Shown: positions 24,899 through 33,104 of the stretch, in pieces | Numbering within the stretch: the first letter of the stretch is position 1 | Layout of the letters: the number at the start of each line of letters is the position of its first letter | Source of the DNA: a virus | Virus record (IMG/VR): IMGVR_UViG_3300030419_005073 | Location: 12,072 to 54,272 of that record | Length of the DNA stretch: 42,201 nt | Strand: one strand, 5' to 3' | Notes under the pieces: model-generated | The model's input: only the letters and a program-made list of their open reading frames with translations | Told to the model about the DNA's origin: nothing | The model's database searches: none | Program-made: the position numbers and the translations under genes

Positions 24899-25860
24899 AA
24901 AGAGCGTTAATTACGGGTATTAACGGAATGGACGGAAGTCATTTAGCAGATTTTTTATTAGAAAAAGGATATACTGTTTTTGGAATGGAACGTAGGTCAT
25001 CTTCAAAAAACAGAACTAATACATCACACTTAGAAGGTAAGATTACATTTATCAGTGGTGATTTAACAGATCAAAATTCATTGTTAAGATGTATTAGAGA
25101 ATCAGAACCTGATGAAGTTTACAGTTTGGCTTCACAATCATTTGTAGGTGAGAGTTGGAATACACCAGAACAAACAGGTGATGTTACAGGACTTGGAGTT
25201 ATGAGATTATTAGAAGCGATAAGAGAGAATGGTAAAAAGATAAAATTTTATCAAGCATCGTCATCAGAAATGTTCGGTAGAATGGTAGAAAATCCAGCGA
25301 AAGAAACTACACCATTTTATCCACGTTCACCTTATGGAGTCGCAAAATTATATGGACATTGGATTACAGTAAACTATAGAGAATCTTATGATATGTTTAA
25401 TGTAAGCGGTATCTTATTTAATCATGAATCAGAAAGAAGGGGAATAGAATTTGTAACAAGAAAAATATCAGATGGTGTAGCTAGAATTCATTTAGGAATG
25501 CAAAATGAGTTAGTACTAGGTAATTTAGATGCAAAACGAGATTGGGGATATGCACCAGATTATGTTGAAGCTATGTGGATGATGTTACAACAAGATAAAC
25601 CAGATGATTATGTTATAGCGACTGGAAAAGATTATAGTATAAGAGAATTTTTAGATTACGCTTTTGGTCACATAGGTATAAATGATTGGGAAAAGTATGT
25701 TAAACAAGATGAAAGATATATGAGACCTGCTGAAGTAGCGGTATTACGAGGAGATTCTTCAAAAGCAAAAAGAGAATTAGGATGGGTTCCGAAAACATCA
25801 TTTAAAGATATGGTAACTAAAATGGTTGAAAATGATATAAGATATGCTAGTAGGAGATAA
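24895..25860 (+). CDS. gmd: GDP-mannose 4,6-dehydratase
   Basis: A 321-residue extended SDR recognisable along its whole length: ALITGINGMDGSHLA (the family's GQDG loop, Gln replaced by Met), GMERRSSS, FYQASSSEMFG, YPRSPYGVAK with Y147 and K151, HWITVNYRESY, LFNHESERRG and EFVTRKI. It converts GDP-mannose to GDP-4-keto-6-deoxymannose, the entry point to GDP-fucose, GDP-rhamnose, perosamine and colitose. The ColD-like enzyme at 12463 would act on this product. Host GDP-mannose is presumably the source because no mannose guanylyltransferase is visible. GGAGG lies five bases before the start, and the start overlaps the upstream stop (ATGA). Confidence 0.92.
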   Translation: MKRALITGINGMDGSHLADFLLEKGYTVFGMERRSSSKNRTNTSHLEGKITFISGDLTDQNSLLRCIRESEPDEVYSLASQSFVGESWNTPEQTGDVTGLGVMRLLEAIRENGKKIKFYQASSSEMFGRMVENPAKETTPFYPRSPYGVAKLYGHWITVNYRESYDMFNVSGILFNHESERRGIEFVTRKISDGVARIHLGMQNELVLGNLDAKRDWGYAPDYVEAMWMMLQQDKPDDYVIATGKDYSIREFLDYAFGHIGINDWEKYVKQDERYMRPAEVAVLRGDSSKAKRELGWVPKTSFKDMVTKMVENDIRYASRR

Positions 25861-25864
25861 ATAA

Positions 25865-26776
25865 ATGAAAGTTTTAATAACAGGTGGTTCAGGAACTATA
25901 GGTAGAGCGTTTATAAAAAATTATGCAGAGTTTTTTGATATTTTTAGTTATAGTAGAGATGAAAATAAACAAACACAATTGACTAGGAATTTTCCAAATG
26001 TTAAACAGTATTTGGGTAGTGTAGAAGATAGAGAAACAGTTTTTAGAATTTTTGAAGAAGTTAAACCAGATATTGTAGTTCATGCAGCTGCAGTAAAACA
26101 TATTAATTTAGCAGAGAAACAACCAATTCAAACTTGTAAAGTAAATATAGTAGGTAGTTTGAATATAATAGAAGCCTCAATAAGAACTGATGTACCTGTA
26201 ACTGTGGCTATTAGTACTGATAAAGCTTGTTCTTATGAAAGTGTGTATGGTGGATCAAAATGGTTAATGGAAAGATGTTTTTTAGAAGCAAATAGTAATA
26301 GAAATAAATTTTCAGTATGTAGATTTGCAAATGTTGCACATAGTGATGGTTCAGTTTTACCGTTTTGGTTAAAACAAAAAGAAGAAGGTAAAGCATTAAA
26401 ACTTACTGACCCAAAAATGAATAGGTTGATGTTTACACAGGATGATGCAGCTAATTTAATTTATAGAACTGTTGATTATACTCGTAAACATGAAGGTGGA
26501 TTTGTGTGTTCGTATAAGATGAAGTGTGTGAATATGTTTGATCTAGCTAAAGCTATATCTGATAATATTGAAATAGTTGGAAAACGACCTGGTGAAAAAA
26601 GAGATGAAGATTTAATATCTAAACATGAATTACCGTACACATATGTTAAAGGTAATGATATTCATATTAGAGCGGAAGAAAATATTTATGATAAAAAACT
26701 AGAAGTACCTTATAATTCACATAGTGCTGAAAAGATGACATCTAAACAAATAAAAGAGTTAGTTGAATGGAATTAA
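25865..26776 (+). CDS. CapD/FlaA1-type nucleotide-sugar 4,6-dehydratase
   Basis: A 303-residue SDR of the short soluble CapD/FlaA1/PseB type. ITGGSGTIGRAF is the NADP loop, DIVVHAAAVKHINLAEKQP and the CKVNIVGS segment are hallmark strings, ISTDKAC holds the catalytic Asp/Lys region, YGGSK is YxxxK, and CRFANV follows. FlaA1/PseB acts on UDP-GlcNAc, removing water across C4-C6 with or without C5 inversion, starting pseudaminic acid, QuiNAc or FucNAc routes. Paired with gmd it gives the cluster two independent 6-deoxysugar entry points. The protein is shorter than PseB (about 330). AGGAG lies about six bases before the start, and the stop overlaps the next gene by ten bases. Confidence 0.85.
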   Translation: MKVLITGGSGTIGRAFIKNYAEFFDIFSYSRDENKQTQLTRNFPNVKQYLGSVEDRETVFRIFEEVKPDIVVHAAAVKHINLAEKQPIQTCKVNIVGSLNIIEASIRTDVPVTVAISTDKACSYESVYGGSKWLMERCFLEANSNRNKFSVCRFANVAHSDGSVLPFWLKQKEEGKALKLTDPKMNRLMFTQDDAANLIYRTVDYTRKHEGGFVCSYKMKCVNMFDLAKAISDNIEIVGKRPGEKRDEDLISKHELPYTYVKGNDIHIRAEENIYDKKLEVPYNSHSAEKMTSKQIKELVEWN

Positions 26777-27753
26777 AAGATTATAAAATTATATGGCTTA
26801 CTGAAGGATTTTGGAACGGTACAGTTAAATTAGATAATTCTAGTGTAGTTCCTTCTATGAGGAATGATGTTTCTACTCAATATATTTTAGGTGTAGAACA
26901 TTATCCAATATTTAAAATACCAGAGGTACTACAACATTTAGGTGAAAATTATTTTGATTTTGCAATAGTAACATTACCAAAGACTAATGTAAATAAGTTA
27001 TTACAATTTGATATGATTGGAGATTTAAAAAAGTTAAGTAAGAAGGTTATATCAATGCAAGAAGGTCCACATTGGTATTTTCAAGACTATACAATGGAAG
27101 AACAAATTTGGTGGTATAATACTCTTACTGAATTTGATATGTTGTTTGCTCATAATCATAAAGATGTAAAATATTATAAAGGATTGACAAATAAACCTGT
27201 ACATAAAATGCCAACATTAATGTTACCTGAGAGATTAGATATTGTTCCGAGAAGTGAATGGGGTGATGCTGTAATAATTGGTGGTAATATGGTTAGATGG
27301 TATGGTGGGTTTGATTCTTATATAGTCGCTCAAGAATTTGATATGCCAGTATATGCTCCATCTATGGGTAGAAAAATAGATAGAGAAGATGAGATGGACA
27401 TAACTCATTTACCGTACATGGATTGGTCAGAGTGGATTAAAGCATTAAGTCAGTTTCATGTAGGAATTCATATGATGCCTACACACGCAGCTGGTACGTT
27501 TACATTGAATTGTGCATTTCACGGGATACCTTGCATAGGTTATAAAGGGTTAGATACACAAGAAGAATTACATCCATTATTGTCAGTAGATGATGGTGAT
27601 ATAGAAACAGCTAAACAGTTAGCTAATAAACTTAAAGATGATTCTTTTTATCAAGAATGTAGTACAATGTGTAGAGAAAATTATGTAAAGTCATTGTATA
27701 ATGAAAAGAATTTTGTACCGTATATAACAGATATATTTGAGAGCATATTATAA
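26767..27753 (+). CDS. Putative GT-B glycosyltransferase
   Basis: A 328-residue soluble protein. The second half has a GT-B-like donor-site arrangement: VIIGGNMVRWYGG, ITHLPYMDWSEWIKAL, FHVGIHMMPTHAAGTFTLNCAFHGIPCIGYKG, where AAGTF...AFHGIPCIG is a standard GT1/GT4-type loop (G-T-x-x-x-E replaced by N-C-A-F). The first half is a variable acceptor domain. No classical E-x7-E is present, which makes the family unclear. It overlaps CapD upstream by ten bases, and the dehydrogenase-like gene begins two bases after its stop. Confidence 0.6.
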   Translation: MELKDYKIIWLTEGFWNGTVKLDNSSVVPSMRNDVSTQYILGVEHYPIFKIPEVLQHLGENYFDFAIVTLPKTNVNKLLQFDMIGDLKKLSKKVISMQEGPHWYFQDYTMEEQIWWYNTLTEFDMLFAHNHKDVKYYKGLTNKPVHKMPTLMLPERLDIVPRSEWGDAVIIGGNMVRWYGGFDSYIVAQEFDMPVYAPSMGRKIDREDEMDITHLPYMDWSEWIKALSQFHVGIHMMPTHAAGTFTLNCAFHGIPCIGYKGLDTQEELHPLLSVDDGDIETAKQLANKLKDDSFYQECSTMCRENYVKSLYNEKNFVPYITDIFESIL

Positions 27754-27754
27754 A

Positions 27755-28624
27755 ATGAAAATAGGAATAGTAGGACAAGGTTATGTGGGAACTGCAATTA
27801 AGGTTGGGTTTGAACCACATTATGAGTTAGAAACATATGATGCGTTTGATGAATCTAAATCTACTGGTAATTTAGCTGATTTAGTTGTTGAATGTGAAGT
27901 AATATTTGTATGTGTACCAACACCAATGAATAAAGACGGAACTTGTCATACAGATATAGTTGAGAGTGTTGTAGATAGCATTAATAGTAAAAGACAGGGA
28001 TATTTAAGAACTGCATTGAAACACGATACAATAGTAGTTTTAAAATCCACAGTTCCACCAGGAACTACAGATAGATTAAATAAAAAATATAAAAAATATA
28101 AAAATATAAGTGTTATATTTAATCCAGAGTTTCTTACAGAAGCAAATTTTATAGAAGATTTCAAAAATCAAACTCGTATTATATTAGGTGGTACTAGAAA
28201 AGGAACTAATCTATTACGACAAGTTTATAGTAAGGTATTTCCGATGGCACATATTATTAAGACAGCTTCAATAACAGCAGAGATGGTAAAGTATATGACA
28301 AACGCTTATTTGGCTACAAAGGTATCATTTGCAAATGAGATAAAAGAAATAAGTGATAAGGTAGGTGCAGATTATGATAAAGTTGTAGAGTATGCCACAC
28401 TTGATGAGAGATTAGGTAAAACACATCTCGGAGTACCAGGACCTGATGGTGATTTAGGATTTGGTGGTCATTGTTTACCAAAAGATTTAAACGCGTTAAT
28501 AGCTGTAGCACATGAATTTGATATTGCACCAGAAGTGTTAGAGGCGGTTGTAGAAACAAATGATAGAGTAAGAGAAAATAGAGATTGGGAACAGATGAAA
28601 GGAAGGGCTGTAGTAGATGAATAA
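27755..28624 (+). CDS. UDP-glucose 6-dehydrogenase-like protein, short form
   Basis: A 289-residue member of the UDP-glucose/GDP-mannose dehydrogenase family. GIVGQGYVGTA is the NAD loop, CVPTPM and VVLKSTVPPGT follow, FNPEFLTE and KYMTNAYLATKVSFANE are family signatures, and GFGGHCLPKD holds catalytic C240. Complete enzymes have 390-450 residues; this one stops right after the central helix and lacks the C-terminal UDP-binding domain. It might be a minimal enzyme, have a different donor, or be inactive. The ATG at 27755 is preferred over an in-frame TTG at 27737 because the family starts at the first strand. Confidence 0.8.
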   Translation: MKIGIVGQGYVGTAIKVGFEPHYELETYDAFDESKSTGNLADLVVECEVIFVCVPTPMNKDGTCHTDIVESVVDSINSKRQGYLRTALKHDTIVVLKSTVPPGTTDRLNKKYKKYKNISVIFNPEFLTEANFIEDFKNQTRIILGGTRKGTNLLRQVYSKVFPMAHIIKTASITAEMVKYMTNAYLATKVSFANEIKEISDKVGADYDKVVEYATLDERLGKTHLGVPGPDGDLGFGGHCLPKDLNALIAVAHEFDIAPEVLEAVVETNDRVRENRDWEQMKGRAVVDE

Positions 28625-29573
28625 AACATTAATAATAGGTGGTAACGGTTATGTTGGAACGAGGTTACATGAGTATTTAAGTGTTGATGAAGAAAATATG
28701 CGATCAGATAAAGATGTTGATATAATTGATACTTGTTGGTTTGTTGGATTAAACAAACCAATAGAGGATACAATAATTGAAGATTATAGAAATATGAGTA
28801 AAGAATTTTATTCAGAGTATGATACTATTATTTTATTAGCTGGACATTCAAGTGTTAAGATGTCAGAAGCAAAATCTAATAGTTGTTTTAAGAATAATGT
28901 ACAGAACTTTATAGAATTATTAGATAAATTAACAACACAAAAGTTTATTTACGCCAGTAGTTCAAGTGTTTATGGTTCAGTAGGTGGTAAAACTGTTAAT
29001 GAAAAGTATTATGGATTTGAACCATACAATCAGTATGATATTTCAAAACACACTTCTGATTTATACGCTGTAAAGTCAGATTTAGAGTATTATGGATTAA
29101 GATTTGGTACAGTTAATGGATATTCTCCAGTATTGAGAGTTGATGTAATGATAAATGCTATGGTTAATAGTGCATTACATAATGGAGAAATTAAGTTATT
29201 TATTAAAGATACAATGAGACCAATACTAGGATTGAATGATTTGTGTGGAGCAGTTGAAACAATTATAGACCATGATAAAGATGAAAGAGGATTATATAAT
29301 TTAGCGTCATTTAATAAAACAGCAGAACAAATAGCATATGAAGTAGGTAGTGTTATGAACGTACCTGTTATAGAGTATGAAACAGATCCAAGTAATATAA
29401 CTAATGTTAAGAATCAAACAAAATCTTATAATTTTTCAATTTCAACACTAAAGTTTAGAAAAGCATTTAAGTTTAAGTTTAAAGAAACAGTTGAGAGTAT
29501 AACTGAAAGTCTAGTTAATAATTGGGATACAATGAAAAAAACAGATAGAAGTGAGCCATATTATTATGAATAG
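28617..29573 (+). CDS. NAD-dependent sugar epimerase/dehydratase (extended SDR)
   Basis: A 318-residue extended SDR. IIGGNGYVGTRL is the NAD loop, LLAGHSSVKMSEA replaces the usual HLAA segment, YASSSSVYG the active-site strand, and QYDISK the YxxxK. The C-terminal domain has MRPILGLNDLCGA and LYNLAS. It is relatively divergent from the other SDRs here. As it follows the dehydrogenase-like gene (overlap of eight bases) and precedes a sugar C-methyltransferase (overlap), a 4-epimerase or 4-ketoreductase role in the same pathway is plausible but unproven. Confidence 0.75.
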   Translation: MNKTLIIGGNGYVGTRLHEYLSVDEENMRSDKDVDIIDTCWFVGLNKPIEDTIIEDYRNMSKEFYSEYDTIILLAGHSSVKMSEAKSNSCFKNNVQNFIELLDKLTTQKFIYASSSSVYGSVGGKTVNEKYYGFEPYNQYDISKHTSDLYAVKSDLEYYGLRFGTVNGYSPVLRVDVMINAMVNSALHNGEIKLFIKDTMRPILGLNDLCGAVETIIDHDKDERGLYNLASFNKTAEQIAYEVGSVMNVPVIEYETDPSNITNVKNQTKSYNFSISTLKFRKAFKFKFKETVESITESLVNNWDTMKKTDRSEPYYYE

Positions 29574-30798
29574 TTATAGAGAAAAGAAAGATTGTGTTTG
29601 TTGTGGTAAAAGTAATTTATCAGTGGTTCTTGATTTAAATAAACAACCACTTGCAAATTCATATCACAAAGAAAACGAGACACTAGAAGATTATCCATTG
29701 GGATTAAATTTATGTGAAGATTGTTATCATTTACAATTAACTCACATAGTAAATCCAGATTTGTTGTTTAAAGATTATTTATATGTTAGTGGAACTACTA
29801 AAACATTACGAGATAACTTTGAATGGTTTGCTGATTTTGTTTTAGAGTATACAGCTAATTGTCGTTGGAATTGGCCAAATCCACGAGTCAATAGTGTTTT
29901 AGATATAGCGTGTAATGATGGTTCACAGTTAGATTGTTTTAAGAAGAAACAAGCGATTGAAACTTTCGGAGTAGACCCAGCTGAAAATTTATATGAGTTG
30001 AGTTCTAAAAATCATAATGTTATTTGTGATTACTTTGATTCTAACTTATATGATAGAACATTTGATGTAATAATAGCACAGAATGTTTTTGCTCATAATG
30101 AGAATGCTAAGAAGTTTTTAGATGATTGTGAAAAACTAATGAATAATAATTCTTTTTTATACATTCAAACATCACAATCTGACATGATTAGAAATAGTCA
30201 ATTTGATACTATATATCACGAACATATATCGTTTTTTAATATAAACTCTTTTAATGAACTAGTAAAGAGAACAGGATTACATTTAGTGGATGTCATAAAA
30301 ACACCTGTACACGGAACAAGTTATTTATTTATTTTACATAAAAGTCCAATGAACGAATATAAAGTTCAGAATTTAATTGATGTCGAAAGAGAACTTGGAT
30401 TACTATCTGTAGAAACTTATGATAAATATAGAGACAATGTATTAGAGATTGTAGATTCGTTTAAATTAATAATAGATGATTGTAGAGATTTCGGGTATCA
30501 TATAGTTGGTTATGGAGCAGCAGCTAAAGGTATGACACTTTTGAATTTCGCACAAGTTGATTTAGATGTTATAATTGATGATAACCCGTTAAAACAAGGT
30601 TTATTGACACCTGGTAGAAATACAAAGATAGATTCGATTGACGCTCTAAAACGAATATCAGATTCTGATAAGATACTATTTGTTCCGTTAGCATGGAACT
30701 TTTATAAAGAGATAAGAGAGAGAATTAAAAAAGTAAGAAATAACAAGAATGATATGTTTTTAAAATACTTTCCTAGAGTTACATTGGAGAAAAAATGA
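29566..30798 (+). CDS. TylC3-like sugar C-methyltransferase
   Basis: A 410-residue three-part protein. Residues 1-60 form a zinc-binding domain (CVCCGK and CEDCYH), 90-220 a class I SAM methyltransferase fold (VLDIACNDGSQLD, FGVDPAE, FDVIIAQNVFAH), and 300-410 the C-terminal domain (GYGAAAKGMTLLNF, IIDDNPLKQG) characteristic of NDP-sugar C3/C5-methyltransferases such as TylC3, TcaB9 and EryBIII. The conserved HEHISFF of this family is present (YHEHISFF). It should add a methyl branch to a 4-keto sugar nucleotide. The ATG at 29566 is chosen; a GTG at 29551 would add five residues and cannot be excluded. It overlaps the SDR upstream by eight bases. Confidence 0.85.
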   Translation: MNSYREKKDCVCCGKSNLSVVLDLNKQPLANSYHKENETLEDYPLGLNLCEDCYHLQLTHIVNPDLLFKDYLYVSGTTKTLRDNFEWFADFVLEYTANCRWNWPNPRVNSVLDIACNDGSQLDCFKKKQAIETFGVDPAENLYELSSKNHNVICDYFDSNLYDRTFDVIIAQNVFAHNENAKKFLDDCEKLMNNNSFLYIQTSQSDMIRNSQFDTIYHEHISFFNINSFNELVKRTGLHLVDVIKTPVHGTSYLFILHKSPMNEYKVQNLIDVERELGLLSVETYDKYRDNVLEIVDSFKLIIDDCRDFGYHIVGYGAAAKGMTLLNFAQVDLDVIIDDNPLKQGLLTPGRNTKIDSIDALKRISDSDKILFVPLAWNFYKEIRERIKKVRNNKNDMFLKYFPRVTLEKK

Positions 30799-31247
30799 GT
30801 TACTTACATATTACAAATATAGACACGTTATCAGCGTTGTTAGATAGATTAATATCAGAAAATATTAAATTACATTTTTTTCGTAAAGATGGTATTGCTG
30901 ATAATATTGAACATCAAGAAAAACTGATAGAAGAAATAAAATATAGAATAACTAAACTTTTATTGGATGTATATACTAATAAACGTTACAATTATGTATC
31001 TGAAAAAAGAACATATAAACCAGATGATATCGTAGAAACACTTGAAGAGTTAATTCATAATGATATAACTACAGGTGAGGGTGATAGAGCTAACTTAAAA
31101 GAAGCTACGTCAGATAATCCATCACTTGAACATTTTACAAGGAATCATAAGTTGATTAGAAAAGCTAACGAGAATAGAGCCGTCAGTAAAAATAAATTAG
31201 ATGAACAGTTTAAAGATTTTGTAGAAGATAATGATACTAAGAGCTAA
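30795..31247 (+). CDS. Small helical protein, paralogue of the 14858 gene
   Basis: A 150-residue charged helical protein of unknown function. The segment IDTLSALLDRLISENIKL near the N-terminus and the following acidic helices resemble the protein encoded at 14858. The C-terminal half (GEGDRANLKEA, AVSKNKLDEQFKDF) is unlike it. There are no catalytic motifs, cysteines or membrane segments. GGAG precedes the start by six bases, and the start overlaps the methyltransferase stop as ATGA. Position between a C-methyltransferase and a GT-like protein suggests an accessory role in glycan assembly. Confidence 0.55.
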   Translation: MSYLHITNIDTLSALLDRLISENIKLHFFRKDGIADNIEHQEKLIEEIKYRITKLLLDVYTNKRYNYVSEKRTYKPDDIVETLEELIHNDITTGEGDRANLKEATSDNPSLEHFTRNHKLIRKANENRAVSKNKLDEQFKDFVEDNDTKS

Positions 31248-32199
31248 TCCAGAGTTTGCATCAGAACTTGTATGTATAATACCATATGCATATTGGTTAC
31301 ATAAAGAAGATAAGTTAGAAAAAGTTATAACTAGTACTGGTATGAAATCGTTTTATTATTTTTGTGATGATGTTGAAGAACAATATGATTTTAGAACACT
31401 TGATAATCTTAATTCAGGTTTAAATGAAGTACCTAATAATTGGGTACATCATAATGCTGAAGCTGTTACTGGTAGAGATTATTCTGAGTTGACAGAAGAA
31501 GAACAAAATAATATGAACGGAGTTTTAGATTATAGAGAATGGACTCCACCTCCGTACTTAGAATATTATAAAACAGATGAATTTAATTTTGACAAACCTG
31601 TTGTAGTTGTAAATAATAATTACAATATTGAATACGGTAAACCAATTTCAAAGTCATTAAGATTTTTTGATATAAAAACATTATATGATATGTTTAACTA
31701 TTTAACTAATAGTGGATATACTGTAATATATAAGAGACCTAATAACACAGAGTTTGCACCTGATCACAATGAAATTGAAACTTTAAATAGAAATGTTTCA
31801 TTAACAGCTACAGTAGAAATTAAGAACGGTTTACAAGGTGTTATTACTGACTATGAACTGTGTGAATACTATAATGATGTAATTGATATAAATAAAATGA
31901 AAGAAGAATATCCACAGTACACATATAACGAATTCCAATTGAAGTTATTTTCATCTGCAGAAGGATTTGTGACTACAAACGGTGGAGGTGGTATATTGTG
32001 TTCTTATTTTAAAAAACCAGTTGTAATGTATGTTCCACATGGAAAAGAACTCAGAAAAAATTATATAACCAATGAAGATTCATATTTGAATAAGTTATCT
32101 GAAAGTAATATACATAGTGTTTTAGATCCTGGTGATGTAAACGATTATTCTAAAGTTATAAAGAAAGTAAAAGAAGTTTTTAGAGGAGATAATAAATGA
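31231..32199 (+). CDS. Putative GT-B-like glycosyltransferase
   Basis: A 322-residue soluble protein. The C-terminal half contains AEGFVTTNGGGGILCSYFKKPVVMY, whose glycine-rich loop and K-P-V-V strand look like the donor site of a GT-B fold, and a preceding strand YTVIYKRP. In the N-terminal half, GRDYSELTEEE and EWTPPPYL look distinctive but I cannot name their family. There is no DxD and no membrane segment. It overlaps the helical small gene upstream by 17 bases and the SDR downstream as ATGA. Glycosyltransferase is an inference from fold impression and context. Confidence 0.5.
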   Translation: MILRANPEFASELVCIIPYAYWLHKEDKLEKVITSTGMKSFYYFCDDVEEQYDFRTLDNLNSGLNEVPNNWVHHNAEAVTGRDYSELTEEEQNNMNGVLDYREWTPPPYLEYYKTDEFNFDKPVVVVNNNYNIEYGKPISKSLRFFDIKTLYDMFNYLTNSGYTVIYKRPNNTEFAPDHNEIETLNRNVSLTATVEIKNGLQGVITDYELCEYYNDVIDINKMKEEYPQYTYNEFQLKLFSSAEGFVTTNGGGGILCSYFKKPVVMYVPHGKELRKNYITNEDSYLNKLSESNIHSVLDPGDVNDYSKVIKKVKEVFRGDNK

Positions 32200-33104
32200 A
32201 AGTGTTAGTCACAGGTGGTACTGGTTTTGTAGGTACTAACCTAATAAAAAGATTATTAAAAGACGGTCATGAAGTAATATCAGTAGATAACTATTCTACT
32301 GGCGTTAAAGAAAATGAACAGAAAGGATGTCAGTATTATACCTATGATATTGCAAGTGATCATACAATTGGGATATATGTAGATCACGGAACTTATCCAT
32401 CTTGGAGAGATGAAGAATTTGATGTGATATATCATATGGCAGCATTGGCAAGAATACAACCATCATTGGAACATCCTGCCTCACACATTAAGAATAATTT
32501 CAATTCAACTCTACATATTCTTGAATTGGCAAGAAAGAAAGAGATACCAGTAGTATATGCTGGTTCAAGTTCATTTCATTGTGGTTTATATGGTAGTCCA
32601 TATGCTTGGTCTAAGTATGGTGGAGAAGAATTATGTAGATTGTATTCTTCTGTATATGATACACCAACAGCAATATGTAGATTTTACAATGTTTATGGAC
32701 CACATCAGATATTAGATAGTGAATATGCAGCAGTAATTGGTATATGGATTAATCAGTATAAGAAAGGTGAACCATTAACTATTACAGATGAAGGAGAACA
32801 ACGAAGAGATTTTACTCATATTGATGATATAGTAGATGGGTTAGTTAAATGTGGTGATGGTTTATTAGGAGAGAATTCTTCTGAAATAAGTGGAGAAATA
32901 TTTGAGTTAGGTCGTGGAATAAATTATTCTATGAACGAAGTTGTTGATATGTTCGGTGAGTATCCTAGAAAGTATATTCCAGCTAGAAAAGGTGAATATC
33001 CAGTTACTCTATGTGAAGATACAAAGGCACATGAGTTACTTGGGTGGAAACCTATAGTAGATATAAAAGATTACATAAAGGAGTGGTTAAGTGAAAACAA
33101 TTAG
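32196..33104 (+). CDS. NAD-dependent sugar epimerase (extended SDR)
   Basis: A 302-residue extended SDR with a textbook layout: VTGGTGFVGTNLI (NAD loop), VISVDNYSTG (acidic NAD determinant), HMAALARIQPS, YAGSSSFHCGLYG, YAWSK (YxxxK), CRFYNVYGPHQ and EQRRDFTHIDDIV. It resembles UDP-glucose 4-epimerase and UDP-GlcNAc 4-epimerase-like enzymes often found in T4-like marine phages. AGGAG precedes the start by about eight bases. It overlaps the genes on both sides (ATGA upstream, 14 bases downstream), so translation is coupled to the following GT2. Confidence 0.85.
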   Translation: MKVLVTGGTGFVGTNLIKRLLKDGHEVISVDNYSTGVKENEQKGCQYYTYDIASDHTIGIYVDHGTYPSWRDEEFDVIYHMAALARIQPSLEHPASHIKNNFNSTLHILELARKKEIPVVYAGSSSFHCGLYGSPYAWSKYGGEELCRLYSSVYDTPTAICRFYNVYGPHQILDSEYAAVIGIWINQYKKGEPLTITDEGEQRRDFTHIDDIVDGLVKCGDGLLGENSSEISGEIFELGRGINYSMNEVVDMFGEYPRKYIPARKGEYPVTLCEDTKAHELLGWKPIVDIKDYIKEWLSENN

